A DNA stretch of 5,970 bases, from assembly GCA_007117055.1 (NCBI GenBank), contig SKHH01000158.1, positions 1 through 5,970 on the forward strand, given 5' to 3'. The number at the start of each line of letters is the position of its first letter. Position 1 is the stretch's first letter. Position numbers and translations under genes: made by a program. Under the pieces are notes generated by a model, which worked only from the letters and a program-made list of their open reading frames with translations, searched no databases and was not told the origin of the DNA. Below are positions 1-5,493 of the stretch, in pieces. Source of the stretch: Lishizhenia sp. Lineage in GTDB: Bacteria > Bacteroidota > Bacteroidia > Flavobacteriales_D > Crocinitomicaceae.

Positions 1-476
1 GTACTACAAAACACTCCAATCGCTACAAAAGAAGCCCCTAATAACACTAGTCCCAAATACGAAGTTATGGCTGCTCCATGGTCGATATTCCCCACAGGGT
101 CACCCAGTTGAATCATGGAATAATAATACACTAAAGTAGGCAGTAATGTTATAAATACGAGCACAACTCCTGCAAAGTATTTCGCTAATAGAATCTTTAA
201 ATCTGGAATTGGTCGCGTGTAAAGAAGTTCAATTGTACCTGAACGCTTTTCCTCAGCAAAACTACGCATGGTAATAGCAGGAATCAAAATAAGTAATATT
301 AGAGGAGCTAAATTGAAAAAAGGAATTAAATCTGCGACCCCTCCCCCCATGAGATTATAATAATCCGAAACCACCCAAAGCATCAACCAAGTGGTAATCA
401 TAAATATCAACATGAACACGTATCCTATGATTGAACTCAAAAAACTTCGAACTTCCTTTAAAAATAATGCCCGCAT
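1..476 (-). CDS. gldF: Gliding-motility ABC transporter permease GldF (N-terminal part, cut by the window edge)
   Basis: I translated this gene from the minus strand; 158 codons from the ATG at 474-476 are visible and it runs off the left edge. GldF is known as a membrane subunit of the GldA-GldF-GldG ABC transporter needed for gliding in some flavobacteria. The sequence shows four hydrophobic stretches, at about residues 14-36, 52-70, 98-120 and 138-157. Between the second and third lies a cytoplasmic loop with FAEEKRSGTIELLYTRPI (73-90), a hallmark of the ABC-2 permease group that includes GldF and NosY. The family is about 240 residues long, so roughly the last third is missing here. gldG would be expected just beyond the left edge. 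The gap of 140 bp to the upstream gene and a possible -7 box suggest its own promoter. A related ABC-2 permease is the main alternative, but the match to the GldF pattern is strong. Confidence 0.88.
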   Translation of the reverse strand, partial: MRALFLKEVRSFLSSIIGYVFMLIFMITTWLMLWVVSDYYNLMGGGVADLIPFFNLAPLILLILIPAITMRSFAEEKRSGTIELLYTRPIPDLKILLAKYFAGVVLVFITLLPTLVYYYSMIQLGDPVGNIDHGAAITSYLGLVLLGASFVAIGVFCS

Positions 477-493
477 AGATTTATTATTTGGGT

Positions 494-501
494 CAAAAAT
501 A
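494..501 (-). promoter_or_regulatory. Possible -7 promoter box for gldF
   Basis: Read on the minus strand, this is TATTTTTG, which fits the Bacteroidota -7 consensus TAnnTTTG. Transcription would start about 10 nt before the gldF ATG, giving a very short leader. I find no TTG/TTTG -33 element at the usual 17-23 bp distance. In such AT-rich DNA the box alone is weak evidence. Confidence 0.33.
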
Positions 502-552
502 CATATTTTTTTTGCTTGAACTTTCTTCGTGTACTGATGAGTGTTAACATTT

Positions 553-573
553 CAAAAATGAAGTACCTCATCT
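553..573 (-). terminator. Weak hairpin plus T-run after the ABM gene
   Basis: On the minus strand, ATGAG-GTAC-TTCAT (558-571) can form a short stem with a GTAC loop, extendable by two outer pairs and including G-U wobbles. A run of T follows directly. It lies 46-60 bp past the stop of the ABM gene and before the gldF promoter box, where a terminator would be useful. The stem is short and AT-rich, so this is only a candidate. Confidence 0.25.
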
Positions 574-616
574 AGCAAAACGGAACTAAAACCAACCTAT
601 ATTCAACTGCTATTTC

Positions 617-919
617 CTAGTTTTCGAATCCGTTAAAATAGCTATCAGAAGACCATGCTTGTGGTTTATCCGAAAACCATTGTTTAACTGTTTGCCAAAC
701 CACTTGAAACAACTCCGATGAACGGTAATGATCTAATGCTTCTTCATTTACCCATTTACTATACGTAAAAACCACCCCCTTATTTTTTTTATCCACCAAA
801 AGTTCTACGCCATAACACCCTTCGAAAGCATTTATTTTGTGTTTTACCGTATCAAAATGATTCAAAAAATCATTCAAGTGTTTTTCTGCTAACGTCAACT
901 TTACAATTCTCACCAACAT
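617..919 (-). CDS. Small ABM-domain protein (putative quinol monooxygenase-like)
   Basis: This 100-residue protein has the size and pattern of a single antibiotic-biosynthesis-monooxygenase (ABM, PF03992) domain, a dimeric alpha/beta ferredoxin-like fold. Visible landmarks are the first strand MLVRIVKLTL (1-10), the FEGCYGVELL turn and strand (32-41), the strand with FTYSKW (51-56), the helix with HYRSSELFQVVW (64-75), and an acidic, aromatic C-terminal tail. ABM proteins include cofactor-free oxygenases, haem-degrading enzymes and many members of unknown role; nothing here fixes a substrate. No signal peptide is seen, so it is probably cytoplasmic. It starts 20 bp after the stop of the SAM-related gene upstream on the same strand, so the two are probably co-transcribed. 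Close relatives are common in flavobacteria as unnamed monooxygenases. The ATG at 917-919 fits the family start. Confidence 0.85.
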   Translation of the reverse strand: MLVRIVKLTLAEKHLNDFLNHFDTVKHKINAFEGCYGVELLVDKKNKGVVFTYSKWVNEEALDHYRSSELFQVVWQTVKQWFSDKPQAWSSDSYFNGFEN

Positions 920-939
920 ACTCCAATTCTATTTTCTAT

Positions 940-1800
940 TTAAAAGAGCGCCTCCAAGGAATCGTGCGACCCTCTTTCACTAAATTCAATCCTAACTACA
1001 TCCCCGACTTTTAATCCAAACAACGAATTTGCGCCCCCTCCATTTTCGGGTGTTCCTTTATTAATTGCAATTTCCAAAAAACCATTGGAATTAAATAACG
1101 CTACTTTTTCTCCCGCAGGAACTTCATTGTATCCTAACGAAATCCGATCGATATAATATTCTCTTTGACGAAAGTAAATCACAAATTGCATCTTCTCGCC
1201 GAAATGATCAAAATGTTTACGTTGAATATCCGTAATTAAATTGCCATAATGATCCACATGTACTACTTTTCCGCGCAACAAACCTCTATCGACAATAGGT
1301 TGTGTTTTCACCAATCTTTTCCAGTCCTCTTTTGGTGAAGCTATAGTTGCTATTTCCTTCCCGCTTGCTAATGCACAAGCCGCAGGTATAAAAATCGTCT
1401 TTGTAGGGAACTGCATTAACTCCGGACGCGAAAGTACATCGTCTAATGCCCACATACTTTCTGGCGTATCCCCTTCTAAAATCAAGTTGAAAATACCGTT
1501 ATCTGAACTGATAAAATACTGTTCTTGGTAACACATAATCGCAGGAAGGCAATTATTTTGAGGCGAAGAAAAATCCACTAAAGGTTCTGCATCTACACCT
1601 ATCACATGAATAGTACCAGCAGGGAAATCGGCAATTACATTTCGAATAAAAAATGAGGCTTGACTAATATTAAAAGGTTTCACTGAATGCGTCACATCAA
1701 CAACCTTGGCATTGGGACACAAATCATATATCCTTCCTTTCAGAGCTGCTACATAATGGTCCTTCGTGCCCATATCCGTTGTAAGCGTAACAATATTCAT
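940..1800 (-). CDS. SAM hydroxide adenosyltransferase (DUF62) family protein, divergent active site
   Basis: The protein is 286 residues from the ATG at 1798-1800. I prefer this start to the in-frame ATG at 1813-1815 because TLTTDMG then sits at the very N-terminus, as in the family, and because a promoter predicted at 1826-1858 would leave almost no leader for the earlier start. The family (SAM_HAT, DUF62) hydrolyses S-adenosylmethionine to adenosine and methionine; halogenating relatives are fluorinase and chlorinase. Visible motifs are TTDMGTKDHYVAALKG (7-21), VIGVD (66-70), SSDNGIF (98-104), VDHYGNLITD (182-191), FNSNGFLEIAIN (236-247) and a C-terminal SLFGLKVGD (259-267). The Asp of the known Asp-Arg-His triad is probably D70. 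The GTxRR segment carrying the Arg and the FHGRD segment carrying the His are not seen; the latter aligns to FPTKTIFIP (131-139). Membership is sure; canonical hydrolase activity is not. It is probably cytoplasmic and first in a two-gene unit with the ABM gene. Confidence 0.9.
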   Translation of the reverse strand: MNIVTLTTDMGTKDHYVAALKGRIYDLCPNAKVVDVTHSVKPFNISQASFFIRNVIADFPAGTIHVIGVDAEPLVDFSSPQNNCLPAIMCYQEQYFISSDNGIFNLILEGDTPESMWALDDVLSRPELMQFPTKTIFIPAACALASGKEIATIASPKEDWKRLVKTQPIVDRGLLRGKVVHVDHYGNLITDIQRKHFDHFGEKMQFVIYFRQREYYIDRISLGYNEVPAGEKVALFNSNGFLEIAINKGTPENGGGANSLFGLKVGDVVRIEFSERGSHDSLEALF

Positions 1801-1825
1801 GCGATCCTCTAACAATATTAAAGCC

Positions 1826-1858
1826 CAAAGCTACGTATTTTTATTTTGCTCAAGCAAA
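1826..1858 (-). promoter_or_regulatory. Promoter for the DUF62/ABM gene pair
   Basis: On the minus strand the -7 box TAGCTTTG (1833 down to 1826) fits TAnnTTTG exactly. A -33 TTTG lies 21 bp upstream (1855-1858), and a second TTG lies 17 bp upstream (1851-1853). Transcription would start near 1820, giving a leader of about 20 nt to the ATG at 1800. This supports the shorter start for the DUF62 gene. The call rests on matching the known Bacteroidota sigma-factor consensus by eye. Confidence 0.6.
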
Positions 1859-1861
1859 TAG

Positions 1862-1872
1862 AACAAATTGTT
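1862..1872. promoter_or_regulatory. Short inverted repeat between divergent promoters
   Basis: AACAA-A-TTGTT is a perfect 5-bp inverted repeat with a 1-nt centre. It lies between the -33 elements of the two divergent promoters (1858 and 1892), so one bound protein could touch both. At this length and AT content it may well be chance. Confidence 0.2.
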
Positions 1873-1891
1873 TTTCCACCTTGAAGTGTTA

Positions 1892-1920
1892 TTGAAATCG
1901 TTAAAAAATATGTACTTTTG
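1892..1920 (+). promoter_or_regulatory. Promoter for the phoH-purC-guaA block
   Basis: The -7 box TACTTTTG (1913-1920) fits the Bacteroidota consensus TAnnTTTG, with a -33 TTG at 1892-1894 and an 18-bp spacer. Transcription should start near 1926, leaving an untranslated leader of about 95 nt before phoH, much longer than the leaders predicted on the minus strand here. A second GTACTTTT copy begins 13 bp downstream (1925-1932), but its -7-like box ends in C rather than G. Confidence 0.6.
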
Positions 1921-1947
1921 GGGCGTACTTTTCAGCAATAAAAAACA

Positions 1948-1995
1948 ATGCGAAAAACAAGAAGAAAAATAGTTGCTAGGGAAAAGTATGAATAG
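1948..1995 (+). other. Possible 15-codon upstream ORF in the phoH leader
   Basis: An ATG at 1948-1950 opens a 15-residue frame, MRKTRRKIVAREKYE, closed by TAG at 1993-1995. The peptide is strongly basic (eight Lys or Arg). It begins about 22 nt after the predicted transcription start, has an A-rich stretch in front as many Bacteroidota genes do, and ends 25 nt before the phoH start in a different frame. Short ORFs of this size arise by chance, and A-rich DNA biases them toward Lys and Arg, so coding is unproven. Confidence 0.2.
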
Positions 1996-2016
1996 TTTAA
2001 TTTATTTTAATTCATA
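1987..2016 (+). promoter_or_regulatory. Leader inverted repeat just before the phoH start
   Basis: TATGAAT (1987-1993) and ATTCATA (2010-2016) are perfect 7-bp complements separated by 16 nt, and the inner sequence can add a TTAA/TTAA pairing as an alternative stem. The repeat ends 4 nt before the TTG start of phoH, so a folded leader would mask the ribosome landing site. The left arm holds the last codons and first stop base of the upstream ORF. The stem is AT-only apart from one G-C pair, so it would be weak. Confidence 0.3.
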
Positions 2017-2020
2017 GATA

Positions 2021-2989
2021 TTGCAAGAAGTAAAGATTGAAATCACAGAAATTAATCCTGTAGAATTATTTGGGATAAATAACGATAAACTTAAACTGAT
2101 AAAAACGTATTTCCCTAACCTTAAAATTACGGCAAGGGGAAATACTTTGTTTGTTTCTGGTGAATCAGAAATCCTAGACAGCTTTGAACGCAAAATCGAA
2201 CAACTTACCCAATACATTAATAAATACGGTGCTCTTAGTGAAAACAACATAGACAATGTAATGATTGAAGATCCTATCGAACTTCTTTCAGGAGACGGAT
2301 CAGAAATTCTTGTTCACGGTGTCGGAGGAATGAAAATCAAAGCCAAATCCTTCAATCAACGGAAATTGGTGGAGGCTGTTAACTCAAAAGACATGGTTTT
2401 TGCTGTTGGCCCCGCTGGAACCGGAAAAACGTACACCGCTGTTGCTTGTGCTGTAAGAGCTCTAAAAAACAAACAAGTAAGACGAATTATTTTAACTCGT
2501 CCAGCGGTAGAGGCAGGAGAGAATCTTGGTTTTTTACCTGGCGACATGAAAGAAAAATTAGACCCTTACATGATGCCACTTTACGATGCATTAAGGGATA
2601 TGATTCCACCCGAAAAACTTTTGCAATTTTTAGAGCTAGGTGTCATCGAAATTGCTCCGCTTGCTTTTATGCGAGGAAGAACGCTCGACAAAGCATTTGT
2701 GATTTTGGATGAAGCCCAAAATGCTACTGTAAATCAAATGAAAATGTTTCTTACCCGTATGGGAATGTCGGCAAACTTTATCATTACAGGAGATATTTCA
2801 CAAATTGACTTGCCCAAAAAACAACAGTCTGGCTTGACTTATGCATTAGACCGACTCTCACATATTGAGGAAATCGGCATCGTTCGATTAAATAAAAATG
2901 ACGTAATTCGCCATAAATTAGTAAAGAAAATTATTGACGCTTTCGAAAAAGAAGAAAAAGAAGAAAAAAATGAAAAGCTTAACAAATAG
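2021..2989 (+). CDS. phoH: PhoH family P-loop ATPase (PhoH/YbeZ type)
   Basis: This 322-residue cytoplasmic protein has the length and layout of the short PhoH group (B. subtilis PhoH, E. coli YbeZ/PhoL). The N-terminal part (about 1-80) resembles the small KH-like nucleic-acid-binding region, and the ATPase domain follows. Walker A is GPAGTGKT (130-137), the PhoH signature RPAVEAGENLGFLPGD is at 160-175, Walker B is VILDEAQN (227-234), and ITGD (255-258) looks like a sensor. The C-terminus (308-322) is almost all Lys and Glu. Family members are linked to RNA unwinding, rRNA maturation with the RNase YbeY, and stress; the exact role here is inferred. The start is TTG: an in-frame TAG lies at 2015-2017 and the first in-frame ATG is codon 81, inside the domain order. 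The last 20 nt overlap purC in another frame. It leads the plus-strand block. Confidence 0.95.
   Translation: MQEVKIEITEINPVELFGINNDKLKLIKTYFPNLKITARGNTLFVSGESEILDSFERKIEQLTQYINKYGALSENNIDNVMIEDPIELLSGDGSEILVHGVGGMKIKAKSFNQRKLVEAVNSKDMVFAVGPAGTGKTYTAVACAVRALKNKQVRRIILTRPAVEAGENLGFLPGDMKEKLDPYMMPLYDALRDMIPPEKLLQFLELGVIEIAPLAFMRGRTLDKAFVILDEAQNATVNQMKMFLTRMGMSANFIITGDISQIDLPKKQQSGLTYALDRLSHIEEIGIVRLNKNDVIRHKLVKKIIDAFEKEEKEEKNEKLNK
2945..2970 (+). repeat. 9-bp purine tandem repeat at the phoH/purC junction
   Basis: Two exact copies of GAAAAAGAA (2945-2953 and 2954-2962) are followed by a partial third copy ending in A7, whose last A starts the purC ATG. In the phoH frame each unit reads Glu-Lys-Glu, so copy changes keep phoH in frame. 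The same tract is the A-rich region in front of purC, where a ribosome would load. Confidence 0.7.
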
Positions 2990-3923
2990 TACGTTTGAAT
3001 TTCCTGGTCAGGAGGAAGTTTATCACGGGAAAGTGCGTGATGTTTATACCATAAACAAGGATTTCCTTGTGATGGTGGCCTCAGATCGTATTTCTGCTTT
3101 TGACCATATTTTACCTAAAGGCATCCCCTTTAAAGGACAGGTGTTGAATCAAGTTGCTACCTATTTTTTGAAAGCAACCGAAGACATTGTTCCGAACTGG
3201 TTAATTGGTGTTCCAGACCCAAATGTGGCTGTTGGACACAAATGCGAACCGATTCGTATTGAAATGGTTATACGTGGATACCTCACAGGGCACGCCTGGA
3301 GAGAATACCGAAGCGGGAAAAGAGTGCTTTGTGGAGTGCAAATGCCTGACGGGATGATTGAAAGTCAAGCTTTCCCAGAACCTATCATCACTCCCGCTAC
3401 AAAAGCTGAGGAAGGACACGATGAGGATATTTCACGGGCGGAAATTTTAGAACGTCAAATTGTATCTGAAGACATTTATGTTCAGTTAGAGGATTACACC
3501 CGAAAGTTATTCCAACGCGGAACCGAAATGGCTGAAGAACGAGGTTTAATTCTTGTAGATACGAAGTACGAATTCGGATTGAAAGATGGTAAAGTGATGC
3601 TCATGGATGAAATTCACACACCGGATTCATCAAGGTATTTCTACATTGAGGGGTACGAAGAAAGACAAAAAGCTGGACAGCCACAAAAGCAGTTGAGTAA
3701 AGAATTTGTGCGTCAATGGTTGATTGAAAATGACTTCCAAGGGTTGGACGGTCAAAAAATGCCAGACATGCCCGATGATTTTGTGCAGTTAGTTACGGAA
3801 CGTTACATCGAGTTATTCGAGAAAATAACAGGTGAAAAGTTCAAAAAAACGACCGCTGAAAATATGGAGGAACGCATTTTGAAAAACACAAGTGCTTTCT
3901 TGAGAGATAACAATTTGATTTAA
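2970..3923 (+). CDS. purC: Phosphoribosylaminoimidazole-succinocarboxamide synthase (SAICAR synthase)
   Basis: PurC joins aspartate to CAIR using ATP to give SAICAR, a late step of de novo IMP synthesis in the cytoplasm. From the ATG at 2970 the protein is 317 residues, the long form seen in Bacteroidota and yeast Ade1, against about 237 in E. coli. Clear motifs are HGKVRDVY (19-26, nucleotide loop), SDRISAFD (38-45), IEMVIRGYLTGHAW (97-110, the first family signature with His where Ser is usual in the consensus), KAEEGHDED (145-153), LVDTKYEFG (195-203, second signature) and DEIHTPDSSRYF (213-224). An in-frame ATG at 2934 would add 12 residues, mostly Lys; I reject it because that extension is only phoH tail read in another frame. 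The start lies inside phoH, so the two are probably translationally coupled. Only 37 bp separate it from guaA, the other purine gene. Confidence 0.97.
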   Translation: MKSLTNSTFEFPGQEEVYHGKVRDVYTINKDFLVMVASDRISAFDHILPKGIPFKGQVLNQVATYFLKATEDIVPNWLIGVPDPNVAVGHKCEPIRIEMVIRGYLTGHAWREYRSGKRVLCGVQMPDGMIESQAFPEPIITPATKAEEGHDEDISRAEILERQIVSEDIYVQLEDYTRKLFQRGTEMAEERGLILVDTKYEFGLKDGKVMLMDEIHTPDSSRYFYIEGYEERQKAGQPQKQLSKEFVRQWLIENDFQGLDGQKMPDMPDDFVQLVTERYIELFEKITGEKFKKTTAENMEERILKNTSAFLRDNNLI

Positions 3924-3960
3924 ATAGTAACTTTATCGTTTAAAATAATAAAGCTTAGGC

Positions 3961-5493
3961 ATGCAAAAAATGATTTTAATCCTAGATTTTGGATCACAAT
4001 ACACACAATTAATTGCGCGTAGAGTTAGAGAACTTAACATTTACAGTGAAATTCACCCTTGGAACAAATGTCCTGAAATAACAGAAAACATTCAAGGTGT
4101 AATTTTATCGGGGAGTCCCTTTTCCGTGAGAGACAAAAACGCTCCCATGCCAGATTTGTCTGCAATAAAAGGTAAACTCCCTTTGCTTGGCGTGTGTTTT
4201 GGTGCTCAATTTATGGCTCATCATTTTGGTGGAGAAGTACTTCCTTCTGAAACAAGAGAATACGGTCGTGCTAACTTAAGCTTCATCGATGACTCCAACC
4301 CATTGATGAAAAACATTTCTCCAAATAGTCAAGTTTGGATGTCACACGGCGACACGATAAAACGACTTCCTGCCAACTATATAAAAATCACAAGTACAGA
4401 AGATGTAGAATTTGCAGGTTATCAAATTGAAGGAGAAAAAACTTTTGGTATTCAGTTTCACCCTGAAGTGTACCACTCTCTAGAAGGAAAACAATTATTA
4501 GAAAACTTCATTGTTGACATTTGTGGTTGCGAACAAGATTGGACACCAAGTGCTTTTGTTGAATCTACAGTGGAGGACCTTCAAAGTACCCTAGGCAATG
4601 ACCGCGTGATATTAGGATTATCTGGTGGGGTAGATTCTTCCGTTGCCGCTGTACTTTTGCACAAAGCAATTGGAGAAAGATTACACTGTATTTTTGTAAA
4701 TAATGGTCTACTGAGAAAAAATGAATTCGACCAAGTGCTGGAGAGTTACAAAGACATGGGGCTAAATGTTAAAGGCGTTGATGCCTCTGAATTATTTTAC
4801 ACTGCATTGGAAGGTGTTACAGATCCTGAACTAAAACGAAAAGCAATTGGCAAAGTCTTTGTAGATGTATTTGATGAAGAATCAAAAAAAGTGGAAAACG
4901 CAAAATGGTTAGCTCAAGGTACAATCTACCCGGATGTTATTGAATCCGTATCGGTATCTGGTGGGCCATCACAAACGATTAAATCACACCATAATGTAGG
5001 TGGACTCCCTGAATACATGAAGCTTAAAGTTGTTGAGCCACTCAAATTACTTTTCAAAGATGAAGTTAGGAGAGTCGGAAAATCACTTTCTATTTCTCCA
5101 ACGATTTTAGGAAGACACCCTTTTCCAGGTCCTGGATTAGGTATCCGTATACTGGGAGAAGTAACTAAAGAAAAGGTCAGAATTTTACAAGAGGTCGATT
5201 ATATTTTCATCCAAGGACTAAAAGACGCTGGATTATACGATGAAGTATGGCAAGCAGGAGCTATTTTCCTTCCAATTCAATCTGTAGGAGTAATGGGAGA
5301 TGAGCGCACCTACGAAAATGCCGTAGCACTTAGAGCGGTAACTTCAACGGATGGAATGACTGCAGATTGGTGTCATTTGCCTTACGATGTACTTGCAAAA
5401 ATTTCGAACAAAATAATTAATCAGGTGAAAGGAATTAATCGTGTAACGTACGATATTAGTTCTAAACCACCAGCAACAATAGAATGGGAATAA
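3961..5493 (+). CDS. guaA: GMP synthase (glutamine-hydrolysing)
   Basis: GuaA converts XMP to GMP with ATP and glutamine, the last step of guanine nucleotide synthesis. The 510-residue length is normal for the single-chain enzyme. The N-terminal class I glutamine amidotransferase domain (about 4-190) begins with LILDFGSQYTQLIARR (6-21) and carries the triad C79 (GVCFGAQ), H167 and E169 (QFHPE). The ATP-pyrophosphatase domain (about 195-385) has the PP-loop SGGVDSS (221-227). The C-terminal dimerisation and XMP-binding part has GRHPFPGPGLGIR (384-396) and ends in DISSKPPATIEWE (498-510), the usual family tail. All key residues are present. The ATG at 3961 gives the usual short lead; an ATG at 3970 is possible and would remove three residues. 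It follows purC closely and overlaps the LysM gene by 10 nt. I see no guanine riboswitch or clear separate promoter in the 37-bp gap. Confidence 0.98.
   Translation: MQKMILILDFGSQYTQLIARRVRELNIYSEIHPWNKCPEITENIQGVILSGSPFSVRDKNAPMPDLSAIKGKLPLLGVCFGAQFMAHHFGGEVLPSETREYGRANLSFIDDSNPLMKNISPNSQVWMSHGDTIKRLPANYIKITSTEDVEFAGYQIEGEKTFGIQFHPEVYHSLEGKQLLENFIVDICGCEQDWTPSAFVESTVEDLQSTLGNDRVILGLSGGVDSSVAAVLLHKAIGERLHCIFVNNGLLRKNEFDQVLESYKDMGLNVKGVDASELFYTALEGVTDPELKRKAIGKVFVDVFDEESKKVENAKWLAQGTIYPDVIESVSVSGGPSQTIKSHHNVGGLPEYMKLKVVEPLKLLFKDEVRRVGKSLSISPTILGRHPFPGPGLGIRILGEVTKEKVRILQEVDYIFIQGLKDAGLYDEVWQAGAIFLPIQSVGVMGDERTYENAVALRAVTSTDGMTADWCHLPYDVLAKISNKIINQVKGINRVTYDISSKPPATIEWE

Noticed and set aside
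940..1800. Annotation as a true fluorinase or chlorinase
   Set aside because: The sequence gives no sign of the halide-binding features of those enzymes, and the context is a housekeeping block rather than a halometabolite cluster.
1801..1815. Earlier ATG adding five residues to the DUF62 protein
   Set aside because: It would leave a leader of only about 5 nt from the predicted promoter, and the family begins directly with the TLTTD motif.
2356..2712. Overlapping open frames on both strands inside phoH
   Set aside because: They are low-complexity or composition-odd translations lying fully inside a strongly conserved gene, so they are shadows.
2934..2969. In-frame ATG that would extend PurC by 12 residues, mostly Lys
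   Set aside because: The extension is the purine-rich phoH tail read in another frame, has no counterpart in PurC proteins, and the ATG at 2970 gives the normal N-terminus.
3201..3419. Open frame on the minus strand inside purC
   Set aside because: It resembles no family I know and lies opposite conserved PurC motifs.
3931..3953. CTTTAT/ATAAAG inverted repeat between purC and guaA as a terminator, and TAACTTTA (3928-3935) as a guaA promoter
   Set aside because: The stem is six nearly all A-T pairs with an 11-nt loop and no T-run after it; the box lacks the final G and has no -33 element at good spacing.
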